Positions 53,367 through 63,870 of a stretch of DNA of 64,000 bases are shown here, one piece after another. Origin of the DNA: Oryzomonas japonica. GTDB lineage: Bacteria > Desulfobacterota > Desulfuromonadia > Geobacterales > Pseudopelobacteraceae. Position 1 is the first letter of the stretch; every line of letters starts with the position of its first letter. The notes beneath the pieces were generated by a model that did no database searches, was not told where the DNA came from, and saw only the letters and a program-made list of their open reading frames with translations. Location of the stretch: NCBI RefSeq assembly GCF_008802365.1, contig NZ_VZQZ01000005.1:178071-242070 (forward strand), in the 5' to 3' direction. A program made the translations under genes and the position numbers.

Positions 53367-53407
53367 TGTTTTCCGCCCTGTCTGCCTCATCATGAAAGGA
53401 AAGACCG

Positions 53408-54145
53408 ATGTATAATATCCTCATTTCCGCCGCGTCGGGCGCAGTCCTGTTCCTGCTGCTCTTTGCCGTCAAACTTCCCTGGTGGGTGGCGCTCCTGGTC
53501 GGCCTGGTAGCTTTCACCGCTCTCTTCGTGGGCATTTCCCGCGTTATCATGAAGAAGGTCATGGCTTCCATCGAGACCGCCGGCAAGGACCTCCAGGCAC
53601 AGCCGCCCCGCTTTGAAAAGGCGGTCCGCGAATTGAAGGATGCCCTGCAATACGGCAAGTGGCAGGTCTATGTGGAAGGGCAGATTAACTCCCAGATCGG
53701 CATGATCTACTACATGAAACGCGATTTTTCCAACGCCTTCCCCTATCTCGAAAAGTCGTTCTTTAAAAACTGGGCGGCCATGGGCATGTTGGCCATCTGC
53801 TACATGAAACGCCAGAAGAAGGACAAGATGATCAGCACCTTCGACAAGGCGGTCCAGTGGAACGTCAAGGAACCGCTGCTCTGGGGGTTGTATGCCTATT
53901 GCCTCAACGAGTGCGGCGATGTGTCGAAGGCCAAGGAGGTTCTGGGCAAGGGACTGAAGAAGCTGCCCGGCGATGCGACGCTCGCGGATAACCTGGCCTG
54001 CCTGGAACAGGGCAAGAAGATGAAGATGAGAAACTATGGCGACATGTGGTTTCAGTTTCACCTTGAGAGCCTTGGAGCCTTGCAGAAACACCAGATGGCG
54101 GCCATGGGCGGTCGCATGCAGCGCCGTATGGTGGCCAGAAGGTAG
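53408..54145 (+). CDS. Membrane-anchored TPR-like protein
   Basis: A 245-residue protein with two adjacent N-terminal membrane helices (about 5-22 and 25-45), then a helical region with TPR-like units (GMIYYMKRDFSNAFPYLEKS near 98 and LYAYCLNECGDVSKAKEVLGKGL near 163). The C-terminal tail is rich in Met and basic residues. No catalytic motif. It follows the MltD-like gene after 42 bases and may be part of its operon; a terminator follows at 54182. Confidence 0.78.
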   Translation: MYNILISAASGAVLFLLLFAVKLPWWVALLVGLVAFTALFVGISRVIMKKVMASIETAGKDLQAQPPRFEKAVRELKDALQYGKWQVYVEGQINSQIGMIYYMKRDFSNAFPYLEKSFFKNWAAMGMLAICYMKRQKKDKMISTFDKAVQWNVKEPLLWGLYAYCLNECGDVSKAKEVLGKGLKKLPGDATLADNLACLEQGKKMKMRNYGDMWFQFHLESLGALQKHQMAAMGGRMQRRMVARR

Positions 54146-54181
54146 CTCTTTGCGTTACCACCACAGATACCATCCCAATGC

Positions 54182-54213
54182 AAGCCGTCGCGAGACGGCT
54201 TTTTTGTTTTTTT
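54182..54213 (+). terminator. Rho-independent terminator
   Basis: Perfect 8-bp stem AAGCCGTC / GACGGCTT with a GCGA loop, followed by TTTTGTTTTTTTT. Confidence 0.93.
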
Positions 54214-54325
54214 TGCCGAAAAAAGAGTAGAATATAACCATAAACCGATATATCCGGAAGCGGTTAAGCCCCACCGGATGGAGCAGAGATATTCTTTTGA
54301 GGCAGGGGCGTGGTAGGGGGGTGCA

Positions 54326-54799
54326 ATGAAGAAAAAAGCGTACATTCTAGGAGCCTGTCTCGGCCTTATGCTGGTAACGGTCTTCACCATAGTTCCGAGG
54401 GCCGGGGCCGCCTTGGGCGGATCTGCCGATTCTGTCACTACGGACCGCAAGGCGCTCTCAGCCGTGCGGCGCACCACAACGGTGGGGCCGAGTTATACGG
54501 TCCAGGAAATCGCGTCCGATGCAACCAACGTGCGGGAATACGTGTCGCGAGACGGGATTGTCTTTGCAATCACCTGGAATGGGCTGATGCATCCCGACCT
54601 TACGACACTTCTGGGCTCATATGCCGGAGAATATCAGCAGGCCGCGCAAAAAACGCCACGCCAGATGGGGCAGAGGCGCCGTGAGGTAAGGGGGAACCGG
54701 GTTGTTGTCGAAAAATGGGGACATATGCGGAACCTGCAGGGGCGGGCCTATGTCCCGGCCTTGGTGCCTTCGGGGGTGGTCATCGATGAAATCAAATAA
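54326..54799 (+). CDS. DUF2844-family exported protein
   Basis: A 157-residue protein with a signal peptide (cleavage near AGA, residue 28) and the DUF2844 start ALGGSADSVTTDRKALSAV. The middle (YTVQEIASDATNVREYVSRDG and FAITWNGLMHPDL) is also typical of the family. The function is unknown. The stop overlaps the DUF3443 gene by 14 bases; the DUF2844-DUF3443 pairing recurs in beta- and deltaproteobacteria as I recall it, so the two products probably act together in the envelope. Confidence 0.85.
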   Translation: MKKKAYILGACLGLMLVTVFTIVPRAGAALGGSADSVTTDRKALSAVRRTTTVGPSYTVQEIASDATNVREYVSRDGIVFAITWNGLMHPDLTTLLGSYAGEYQQAAQKTPRQMGQRRREVRGNRVVVEKWGHMRNLQGRAYVPALVPSGVVIDEIK

Positions 54800-55985
54800 G
54801 ATAGGCGTAGTTTTGCTGCTAATGCTTATGGGGCTTGCCGGCTGTGGCGGCTCCGGGGGTGGTTCCGGTTCGCCGGGCGCCACGATAGGGGGGCAGCCCG
54901 TTGCCGGGAACAACGTGATGAGTGTGACCGTGAACGGTTCTCTTTGCTCGGGTAACCCCTCCTATCCCAACGAACCGTGCGTCAGCGTCACGATTTGTGC
55001 CCCCGGCACGACCAACTGCCAGAAAATCGACGACATCCTCCTCGATACCGGAAGCACCGGGCTCCGCATCTTTAATCAGGCGCTCACGGTTCCGCTGACT
55101 CAAATAACGTCAGGTTCCGGGTTGTTAGCGGAATGCGTCAATTTCGGCGATGGCTCATCCATGTGGGGGCCGGTTCAGATGGCCAGCGTCATTCTGGGAA
55201 ATGAGCCCGCTGTTCAGATTCCTGTCCAAGTCGTCAACCAGAATTTCGGTACTCCGTCCAACCTCTGCACGAGCCCGAACTCTACCCCGAACACCAATCC
55301 TTCCGAAGCCAACTACAATGGAATCCTCGGAGTGGGCCTCTTTACGCAGGATTCCGGACTGTATTTTTCCTGTAGTGGGGCGGCGAGCGGGTCGTCGTGT
55401 GCGGGGACTGCGGTGCCGAATGCCAGCCAACTCATAAACCCGGTTGCCGCCCTTCCCGGGGACAACAACGGTGTGATCGTGCAACTCCCCGGCGTGCCCA
55501 CGAACGGGGCGGGTTCAGCCAACGGTTCGCTCATACTCGGCATCGGCACCCAGTCCAACAATGTGCCTTCCGCGGTAACGGCTTATGGTGTCGATCAACG
55601 TGCCGAATTCAGCACCACCTTCAACGGTCTCCGGTATGCCAGCTTTCTCGATACCGGTTCGAACGGGCTCTTCTTCCCGAGCCCCTCGGCGACCCAGCTT
55701 CCCGCCTGTCCCTCTCCCAATGCCGCCTGGTTCTGCCCGCCGGCCACGGTCAGTTTCTCCGCGACCAATACGGGGGCCGGCGGTTCGCCGAGCGGGATTG
55801 TTTCGTTCCTGATCGGCAATGCCGTCAGTCACTTCAATACGTCAAACCAAGTGTTCGGCGATCTGGGCGGCGGTGCGGCCAATAGCTTTGATTGGGGGCT
55901 TCCCTTTTTCCTGGGGCGAAGTGTCTTTGTGGGGATCGACGGGGCGAGTTCGAGCCTGGGGACCGGCCCCTACTGGGCATTTTGA
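54786..55985 (+). CDS. DUF3443-family lipoprotein with two pepsin-like DTGS motifs
   Basis: A 399-residue protein with a lipobox (LMGLAGC, Cys at residue 20) and a glycine/serine-rich linker. Two aspartic-protease-like motifs are seen: ILLDTGSTGLRIF (near residue 86) and FLDTGSNGLFF (near 288), about 200 residues apart as in two-domain pepsin-like enzymes. Cysteines (SLCSGNPSYPNEPC, CAPGTTNC, CSGAASGSSC) may form disulfides. I therefore suggest an envelope aspartic peptidase or an inactive relative. It overlaps the DUF2844 gene. Confidence 0.85.
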   Translation: MKSNKIGVVLLLMLMGLAGCGGSGGGSGSPGATIGGQPVAGNNVMSVTVNGSLCSGNPSYPNEPCVSVTICAPGTTNCQKIDDILLDTGSTGLRIFNQALTVPLTQITSGSGLLAECVNFGDGSSMWGPVQMASVILGNEPAVQIPVQVVNQNFGTPSNLCTSPNSTPNTNPSEANYNGILGVGLFTQDSGLYFSCSGAASGSSCAGTAVPNASQLINPVAALPGDNNGVIVQLPGVPTNGAGSANGSLILGIGTQSNNVPSAVTAYGVDQRAEFSTTFNGLRYASFLDTGSNGLFFPSPSATQLPACPSPNAAWFCPPATVSFSATNTGAGGSPSGIVSFLIGNAVSHFNTSNQVFGDLGGGAANSFDWGLPFFLGRSVFVGIDGASSSLGTGPYWAF

Positions 55986-56117
55986 TCAACCGGGGAGATG
56001 CGCGCTTGCTGCAAGGCGGGGTATCATTTTCACATGGATTGCGTGAGGTGACGTGGGTAGTTTCGTGTGCCCCGCACCCGTATGGACCAAACGGTCATGG
56101 AGTGGAATGGGGCGATG

Positions 56118-56690
56118 ATGGACACCCTTGAAGCGATACAGACCAGGCGAAGCGTCCGTAGGTTTTCCGACAGGCCGGTGGAGGCGGAGAAGCTGCAGAG
56201 CGTCTTGGAGGCGGTCCGGATGGCGCCGTCGTGGGCCAACATGCAGTGCTGGCGATTGGTGGTGGTGCAAGACCCGGCCATGAAGCGAAGGCTCAGCGAA
56301 CATTCGGTAGCGGATTCATTCGTCACGGCCAAGGGGTACAAATCCAACCCTTCCCAGCGGGCTCTTGCCGAGGCGCCGGTGGTGGTCGTCGCCTGCGCCG
56401 AATGCAACCGGTCGGGGGACACGCGGGGGCAACAGTACTATATGACTGATGTGGGAATGGCTGTGGCAAGCCTGATGCTGGCGGCCCATGCCGTGGGGCT
56501 GGGGAGCGTCTTCGTCGGCATCTTTGACGAGAAGCAGGTGGGAAGCCTGCTCGGTATTCCGGCCTACATCAGTATCGTGGGGCTCATCCCCCTTGGCTAT
56601 CCCCTGGAGACACCCGAAGGTGGAGCCTCGCGGAAATCCCTGGACGAAATCGTGCATTACGGAGCCTGGGGGTCTCAGGCCATGGATTGA
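56118..56690 (+). CDS. Nitroreductase-family FMN protein
   Basis: A 190-residue flavoprotein of the nitroreductase superfamily. [17 protein letters not shown] near residue 9, [17 protein letters not shown] near 34, and the glycine-rich [14 protein letters not shown] near 131 are the usual FMN-contacting regions. The substrate cannot be inferred. The ATG at 56118 is chosen because GGGG lies at suitable spacing and the family starts there; longer frames lack a ribosome binding site. Confidence 0.88.
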   Translation: MDTLEAIQTRRSVRRFSDRPVEAEKLQSVLEAVRMAPSWANMQCWRLVVVQDPAMKRRLSEHSVADSFVTAKGYKSNPSQRALAEAPVVVVACAECNRSGDTRGQQYYMTDVGMAVASLMLAAHAVGLGSVFVGIFDEKQVGSLLGIPAYISIVGLIPLGYPLETPEGGASRKSLDEIVHYGAWGSQAMD

Positions 56691-56700
56691 CATGACCATC

Positions 56701-56728
56701 TTGCATTTGTGCCGGGGGTTGGTATAGT
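56701..56728 (+). promoter_or_regulatory. Promoter of the 62-residue protein gene
   Basis: TTGCAT (56701-56706), a 16-bp spacer and TATAGT (56723-56728), 78 bp before the ATG. Confidence 0.6.
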
Positions 56729-56806
56729 AGTCTAGTGATAATTGGTGTAACTGCTGAAAAATAAGGGTTTTTAACAAGCAGCGGGGGAATCCGCACGGAG
56801 GCAACC

Positions 56807-56995
56807 ATGCTTATCCACGTTCTTTATGACGACAATAAATATGATTACGTCAAAGGCTTCCAACTCGACAGGTTGCTGGAGGTGAAGAAGGTTCAAAAGT
56901 TCAAGCGGAGCACGGGGTGGGTCACCGTCGGCGTAGACCCCATGCGCTGGAGAAAAAACCCGAATTACCACGGCCTTGAGCGGAGGGCGGCCTAG
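56807..56995 (+). CDS. Small conserved-looking protein, 62 residues
   Basis: A basic 62-residue protein (VLYDDNKYDYVKGFQLDRLL, then KFKRSTGWVTVGVDPMRW). GGAGG lies five bases before the ATG, with a promoter upstream and a strong hairpin downstream, so it is an isolated real gene. The YDYVKGFQLDRLL segment looks like a PilZ-neighbour or regulator-like fold, but I cannot assign it. Confidence 0.75.
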   Translation: MLIHVLYDDNKYDYVKGFQLDRLLEVKKVQKFKRSTGWVTVGVDPMRWRKNPNYHGLERRAA

Positions 56996-57091
56996 CCCCG
57001 TGACGGCTTGTCAGTGAAGAAGCGGCCGTTGGGCGTGTCGTCTCCCGGTTGCGCCGGCTCTTCGCTGGGCAGTGAAAATAGTGTACGATGT

Positions 57092-57128
57092 GCGACACCC
57101 CGCCGGAAGCCTTCCGGCGGGGTGTCGC
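57092..57128. terminator. Large palindromic hairpin between convergent genes
   Basis: A perfect 17-bp stem from GCGACACCCC to GGGGTGTCGC with a 3-base loop. There is no T-tract on either strand, but it sits between the convergent genes at 56807 and 57146, as expected for a bidirectional terminator. Confidence 0.7.
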
Positions 57129-57145
57129 GTTATGAGTACAGAGGG

Positions 57146-57604
57146 TCAGAACCTGACTCCTACGCCGCCCCCCAGGAAATTCAACTCGTCGTCGAACTGG
57201 CGCCGGTATTCCACATTGACGAAGAACGGACCAAAGAGCAGGTCGCCCCCGGCCAGGGCCACGGGCGTACCCTTGGTGCCCCGCTTGTCATGAAACACCA
57301 GTGCCGCGCCGAGGCCGGCGTAGGGCTGGAAAAAGGGGATCGGGGCGTGGATTTTGAACAGGGCCGTGATGGGCAGGGACTCGTCGCGTCTGATGGACCT
57401 GGCGTTGTCCTTATCGAGCATGACATAGGCCGCGGTGGCGCCGATGGAGACCAGCCGGTTGAGGTAGAGGTCGGCAAAGGCCTCGGTGAAGTTGCTGCTG
57501 CGGTTGGTGGCGGCTCCGCCGCGGATGCCGATCCCCAGGGAGTCGGCCGCCAGGGCGTTTGTGGCCAGGGCCAGGGTTATGAGCAGGGCGATGAGGGTTT
57601 TCAT
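57146..57604 (-). CDS. Exported beta-barrel-like outer-membrane protein
   Basis: A 152-residue protein with a signal peptide (cleavage near ALA, residue 19). It has alternating hydrophobic beta strands (LGIGIRGGAATN, LVSIGATAAYVML, PYAGLGAALVFH) and a terminal Phe in GGGVGVRF, the signature of an outer-membrane beta-barrel. Its size fits an eight-stranded barrel. It lies downstream of the MoxR-type gene on the same strand with a 60-base gap. Confidence 0.8.
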   Translation of the reverse strand: MKTLIALLITLALATNALAADSLGIGIRGGAATNRSSNFTEAFADLYLNRLVSIGATAAYVMLDKDNARSIRRDESLPITALFKIHAPIPFFQPYAGLGAALVFHDKRGTKGTPVALAGGDLLFGPFFVNVEYRRQFDDELNFLGGGVGVRF

Positions 57605-57664
57605 GGACGTTATCTCCTTGTCAATAAATGTTCCGGCCCATGACAGGCCTGAAAGGGTGGTTTT

Positions 57665-58729
57665 CTAACGCTGTGCCTCTTCGCTGATGGCCCGGATGGC
57701 GTCGAAGACTACGGTGTCGTATTTATCCTGACTGATGGCCTGGGCGACCGCGGGGATCTTGAGCAGGGTCTTGACGAAGCCGAAGCGCAGATCCCGGGGG
57801 AGGCAGGCGATGTAGGCCACCAGATGCTCCTCCTGCTCGGGTGCCAGCACCGGCGAAGCCTGGAGGAGTGCTGTCAGGTCGGTCATGGTGGCGGCCTGGA
57901 TGTCGTCGCGCTGGGCCGCCGCCTTTTCGGCCACCTGGGGCCAGTTGTTCAGGATGTCGGCGGCCGTCAGGGGACGATGGCGTTCGTCGGCCAGCCAGCG
58001 CATGAACATGATGGCCGCCTCCCGGCCGACGATGCCGGAATAGACCTCCATCTCCAGGTCGCCGGGAAAGCGGCAGTTCCGGCGCAGGACGCTGATCATC
58101 TCCCAGGCCCGTTCGGTCGGCTCCACCGGGAGGTCCATGGGAGCCCCCTGGCTGGCCAGCAGGTTGGTGTTGGCGGAGAGAAACTGCCGCACACCGTCAT
58201 CCAGCCCCCGCTCGGCGGCATAGCGCGACCAGCAGGCGTGGTCGCTCTCCACGTAGAGCATCACCATCCGGTCGATCAGGGCCCGGTCCAGGGTGGCCAC
58301 CTGATAGCTGCCGTCGGGCGGATTGATGGTCACCACCACCTTGTGGCGGGGGGCCAGCCGGTGGGTGTGCAGGGCGCGCGGTTCGCCCTCGATGGGGGGC
58401 TCGACGAACTGGAAGATGGCCTGGAGAGTATCCTCCTGCTGGGCGCGGTTCAACTCGTCGCAATGGACCACGGTAGGTGGGTCGTCGTCGGCCGGCCACC
58501 AGGACGGGCGCGACCAGTGCATGACGTCCCCCTCGCGGTAGGGGATGCCGACCAGGTCACCGACCTCCATCTGTCCGAGGCGCAGGGAGGCGTAGCGCCA
58601 ATTGTCTTCGCGGCAGACCTGGATGATCCCGGCGGTCTTACCGACACCGCGGTGCCCGACGACACACGGCGTCAAATCGGTTTTTGCGAGGATTTCTCTC
58701 AGAACCAGCTTCAGTTGGGCAATGTTCAC
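57665..58729 (-). CDS. MoxR-type AAA+ ATPase
   Basis: A 354-residue AAA+ protein of the MoxR/RavA group, chaperones that usually act on VWA proteins. Walker A is GHRGVGKT (residues 25-32), Walker B is VVHCDELNRA near 86, and the sensor motif TINPPDGSYQVATLDRALIDR is near 133. The start is GTG at 58729 with AAGGA six bases upstream. The fitting VWA/DUF2201 partner gene is at 39490-40668 in this window, 17 kb away and on the other strand. Confidence 0.92.
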   Translation of the reverse strand: MNIAQLKLVLREILAKTDLTPCVVGHRGVGKTAGIIQVCREDNWRYASLRLGQMEVGDLVGIPYREGDVMHWSRPSWWPADDDPPTVVHCDELNRAQQEDTLQAIFQFVEPPIEGEPRALHTHRLAPRHKVVVTINPPDGSYQVATLDRALIDRMVMLYVESDHACWSRYAAERGLDDGVRQFLSANTNLLASQGAPMDLPVEPTERAWEMISVLRRNCRFPGDLEMEVYSGIVGREAAIMFMRWLADERHRPLTAADILNNWPQVAEKAAAQRDDIQAATMTDLTALLQASPVLAPEQEEHLVAYIACLPRDLRFGFVKTLLKIPAVAQAISQDKYDTVVFDAIRAISEEAQR

Positions 58730-58896
58730 GCGCTTTCCTTCTTGGGGGCTTGGATTTCCTGATCATAGCCGCAAATGGCGTGAGCTTCAAGTGTGCTGAC
58801 GTTTTTTTGCGGGTCGTCCGGGAAACGCCTTATCATAAAAGGCAAAGTGTGATATAGACAACAGGATTAAGACAGCCGTGCGCCAGGGGGACAGTC

Positions 58897-61119
58897 ATGG
58901 GTGAACAGGGGCGGCGCCTCACATACAGCGGCAAGTCCTTGCTGTTGCTGGTCGCTCTGATCGCTGCCGGTTTTGCCGGAAACTTCTTCTCCCTGCGCCT
59001 GTTCACCGGTTTCAACTTCCTGTTCGGCAGCATAGCGGTACTCCTGGTGGTCCGCCTGTTCGGCACCCGCTGGGGCCTTGTGGCCGGATTGGCCGCCTCG
59101 GCATGGACCGTCCCGCTCTACGGGCATCCCTATGCCGTGATCTGGCTCTGCGGCGAACCGCTCTTTGTCGGCTGGCTGCTGCACAAGGGGAAAAAGCGCA
59201 ACATCCTCCTCTATGACGCCTGCTACTGGCCGTTGGTGGGAGTACCCCTCGTGTGGCTGTTCTTCCAGCATGTCATGCATGTTTCGGTGCTGGGAACCGT
59301 GGCCGCCATGCTGACCTACTGGGTGGTGGGCATCACCAATGCGCTGGTCGCCAGTCTCCTGCTGACCTATATCCCCCGCATCGCCCCCCTCTACGGCTTG
59401 GACATGTCCCGCACCATCCCGATCCATCACCTCATCTTCAATCTCCTGATGGCCGTGGTGCTGATACCGTCCATCGTGGTCATGGTGATCTACGGCAAGG
59501 GGGGCGAGAACCGCTGCCTCAAGGAGATGTATGCGGGCATCGACGACAGCCTGAGGGTCGCCGGCTACGAGGCCCGCCTCAAGCTCCAGGGACTGGCGGC
59601 GAAGTCCGGTGGAGCCGTGCCGCTGGACGCTGAAGTCGCCGGCGCCCTGCAAGGCATCCTTTTGGATGCGCGGGGCAGCGAACCGCGACGCATCACCCTG
59701 ATGGACGGTGCCGGTCGCATCATCGCCGGCACCGACAGCGTTCCGGGGAGTGTGTCACAGTACGATCCCTGCCGCGGCGGCTCGCTGGAACAGGTCGGGG
59801 AGGGCGGCATCTACCGCTGCATGCCGACGGCGACCAGGCCCGTGCCGCTTTTGCAGCGGATGCACGACGCGACCTTCCTGCGCCGCGCCCCCCTGGCGGG
59901 CACCACCTGGAGCATGGCGGTCGAATCGCCGTTTGCGCCCTACCAGCGCGCGCTGCTTTACGATCATATCAAGTCGCTGTTGATCGTGCTCGGCCTGAAC
60001 ATGTTCGTTCTGGTAACCTCCCTCTCCCTGTCCCATCGCCTGGCCGCTCCCCTCTACCGGCTGTCCCTGGTGACGACCGACCTGCCCAAACGCCTGCTGC
60101 GGGAAAGCATCAGCGCTTGGCCGGAGAGCATGGTCAGTGAGATCGACCAGTTGATCGGCAACTTCAAGGTCATGTCCATCGCCCTCAGCCAGCGTTTTCA
60201 GGAGATGACCTATACCAATGAGACCCTGGAACACCACGTCGCGGAGCGCACCGGGGAGTTGACCCGGGCCAACGAAGAGTTGCAGAAGGAGATTGCCGAG
60301 CGGAAAACGACCGAGCGCCAGCGCGACCATCTGATGGTGGAGTTGCAGAAGAAGAACAAGGAGTTGGAGGGGATCGTCTATGTAGCATCCCACGATCTGC
60401 GCTCGCCTCTGGTCAATGTGCAGGGATTCAGCCGCAAGCTGGCCAAGAGCTGCGCCGAACTGGACGAGTTCATGGCCGGGCTGGCCCTGGACGGGGCCCA
60501 GCAGGCCCGCATCGAGCCGGTACTCAGGGAAACCATCCCCAAATCCCTCGGGTTCATCACCCGCAGCATCGAGAAGATGGACAGCCTGTTGAACGGCCTG
60601 CTGCGGCTCTCCCGCCTGGGGAGGACGGCGATTTGCTTCGAAACCCTTGACATGCGCCTTGTGATGTCAAATATTATTGCTTCCGTAACCTACCAGATCG
60701 AATCCACGGGGGCGCGGGTCGAGGTCGCCCCGCTTCTGCACCCCTGTATCGGGGACAGCGTCCAGGTTACCCAGATATTCAGCAATCTGCTGGATAACGC
60801 CTTAAAATACCGCGCCGCGAATCGCCCGCTGGTGGTGAATATCGTAAGCGAGGGGTTTGCCGAGGGGGTGCGCTACTGCGTGGAGGATAACGGCATCGGC
60901 ATCCCCCGCGACCAGCAGGACAAGATCTGGGAGATCTTCCATCGCCTCAATCCGGGGGACACCCCGGGGGAGGGATTGGGCCTGACCATGGCGCGCCGCA
61001 TCGTCGATCGTCTGGGGGGCTCCATCTGGGTGGAATCCGAGCCGGATGTGGGCAGCCGCTTCTATGTCGTCTTGCCGTGCGCACCCGAATCTGATGGACA
61101 TGTGACCACAGGAGCATGA
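58897..61119 (+). CDS. Membrane sensor histidine kinase
   Basis: A 740-residue kinase. The N-terminus has about six membrane helices (residues 10-205), then an extracytoplasmic region (about 210-360), a further helix near 370, and a HAMP-like/coiled-coil stretch to about 490. The HisKA domain has the phospho-acceptor His in YVASHDLRSPLVN near residue 501, and the HATPase domain has LLDNALKYR near 633, EDNGIGIP near 671 and EGLGLTMARRI near 696. It directly precedes its response regulator (one-base gap). The ligand is unknown. Confidence 0.93.
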   Translation: MGEQGRRLTYSGKSLLLLVALIAAGFAGNFFSLRLFTGFNFLFGSIAVLLVVRLFGTRWGLVAGLAASAWTVPLYGHPYAVIWLCGEPLFVGWLLHKGKKRNILLYDACYWPLVGVPLVWLFFQHVMHVSVLGTVAAMLTYWVVGITNALVASLLLTYIPRIAPLYGLDMSRTIPIHHLIFNLLMAVVLIPSIVVMVIYGKGGENRCLKEMYAGIDDSLRVAGYEARLKLQGLAAKSGGAVPLDAEVAGALQGILLDARGSEPRRITLMDGAGRIIAGTDSVPGSVSQYDPCRGGSLEQVGEGGIYRCMPTATRPVPLLQRMHDATFLRRAPLAGTTWSMAVESPFAPYQRALLYDHIKSLLIVLGLNMFVLVTSLSLSHRLAAPLYRLSLVTTDLPKRLLRESISAWPESMVSEIDQLIGNFKVMSIALSQRFQEMTYTNETLEHHVAERTGELTRANEELQKEIAERKTTERQRDHLMVELQKKNKELEGIVYVASHDLRSPLVNVQGFSRKLAKSCAELDEFMAGLALDGAQQARIEPVLRETIPKSLGFITRSIEKMDSLLNGLLRLSRLGRTAICFETLDMRLVMSNIIASVTYQIESTGARVEVAPLLHPCIGDSVQVTQIFSNLLDNALKYRAANRPLVVNIVSEGFAEGVRYCVEDNGIGIPRDQQDKIWEIFHRLNPGDTPGEGLGLTMARRIVDRLGGSIWVESEPDVGSRFYVVLPCAPESDGHVTTGA

Positions 61120-61120
61120 G

Positions 61121-61609
61121 ATGATCGATGACAGGTTCAAGAAAGAGGTCACCATCCTGATTGCCGAGGACGATGACGGCCACGCCGAACTGATCCAGGA
61201 CAATCTGCAGGAGGCGGGCCTCAGAAATCCGATCATCCGATTTCGCAATGGCCAGGAAGCCCTGGACTTTTTCTACGGCGCGTCAGACGGCGATGCGCCC
61301 CGATGTGAAAAGGGACTGGCGTATATGATGCTCCTGGATATCCGCATGCCCAAGGTGGACGGCGTGGAGGTGCTCCGGCAGATCAAGTCCGACCCGGAGT
61401 TGAAGAATATGCCGGTGATCATGCTGACCACCACCGACGACCCCCGGGAGGTCCGCACCTGCTACGCCCTGGGATGCAGTTGCTACGTCACCAAGCCGGT
61501 GGATTACCAGAAGTTCGCCGAGATGCTGAACAGGCTGGGACTGTTCCTGCTGGTGGTGCAGGTGCCGGATCTGGACGGGGTAGAGGGCAGAATAGAACAA
61601 CTAACTTAA
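61121..61609 (+). CDS. Single-domain response regulator (Rcp1-like)
   Basis: A 162-residue stand-alone receiver domain. The acidic cluster AEDDDG is at 15-20, the phospho-acceptor Asp in MLLDIRMPKVDG near 73, the conserved Thr in IMLTTTDD near 105 and Lys in YVTKPVDY near 126. The cyanobacterial Rcp1-like subgroup has the same extended loop around residue 50-65. It lacks an output domain, so it acts by protein contact or as a phosphorelay step. It is coupled to the kinase upstream and followed by glmS after 18 bases. Confidence 0.93.
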   Translation: MIDDRFKKEVTILIAEDDDGHAELIQDNLQEAGLRNPIIRFRNGQEALDFFYGASDGDAPRCEKGLAYMMLLDIRMPKVDGVEVLRQIKSDPELKNMPVIMLTTTDDPREVRTCYALGCSCYVTKPVDYQKFAEMLNRLGLFLLVVQVPDLDGVEGRIEQLT

Positions 61610-61627
61610 TTTTCGGAGGAATCTGCT

Positions 61628-63457
<1,830 letters not shown>

Positions 63458-63665
63458 GGGGGATGTAATTAAGATTCATGTTTGCAAATAATAATGTGGC
63501 TTGAATTATCAATCAGATTCATGTAAAGTTAGATCACAGACGTGGTGCCATGCGCGGCGTGAGCAGTTACTGCTTGCAACCCGGAGTGTGAGTGCCGATA
63601 GTAACTAAAAGGGTTCCAGCGAGGTGAGCAGTTACTGCTTGCTTGCAGTTGGAGCTCTTTTGTTT
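63458..63665. other. AT-rich region after glmS with short direct repeats
   Basis: No gene is seen. The repeat AGATTCATGT occurs at 63472-63481 and 63515-63524, and GTGAGCAGTTACTGCTTGC occurs at 63559-63577 and 63624-63642. No glmS terminator is evident. Base composition falls compared with the upstream DNA, consistent with a foreign insertion. Confidence 0.7.
63559..63642. repeat. Two copies of a 19-bp repeat containing a 13-bp palindrome
   Basis: GTGAGCAGTTACTGCTTGC is repeated exactly with a 65-bp period. The core AGCAGTTACTGCT is a perfect palindrome around a central T. The pair could be protein-binding sites (operator or transposon end sites). Confidence 0.8.
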
Positions 63666-63870
63666 TTATGTTCGATATTTCAGCCAATCATAAATGCGGA
63701 TAGCTCGTTTTAGGTCGGTTTTAAAGTTCGCCTCTCCGCTCGAAAGAGCCATAGAATATTCCTTCAATACATGGATTAGGAACTCATGCAGTTCGGTAAT
63801 ATCAATGTTTTCTTCTTTTAAATGTGGAATGGCCTGGAGGCTCTTTGCATCCGAAAGCTTATGGCGGAGT
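63666..63870 (-). pseudogene. C-terminal fragment of an unknown gene cut by an IS3-type element
   Basis: About 68 codons remain, ending at TAA (63668-63666). The protein fragment (LRHKLSDAKSLQAIPHLKEE, ending IRIYDWLKYRT) is helical and AT-rich in coding. The frame is entered from the IS end, with no start of its own. I do not recognise the family. The upstream part would lie on the other side of the insertion element, outside the window. Confidence 0.65.

Noticed and set aside
51819..53393. 524-codon open frame opposite the MltD-like gene
   Set aside because: Antisense to a gene with complete SLT and LysM motifs; no family resemblance.
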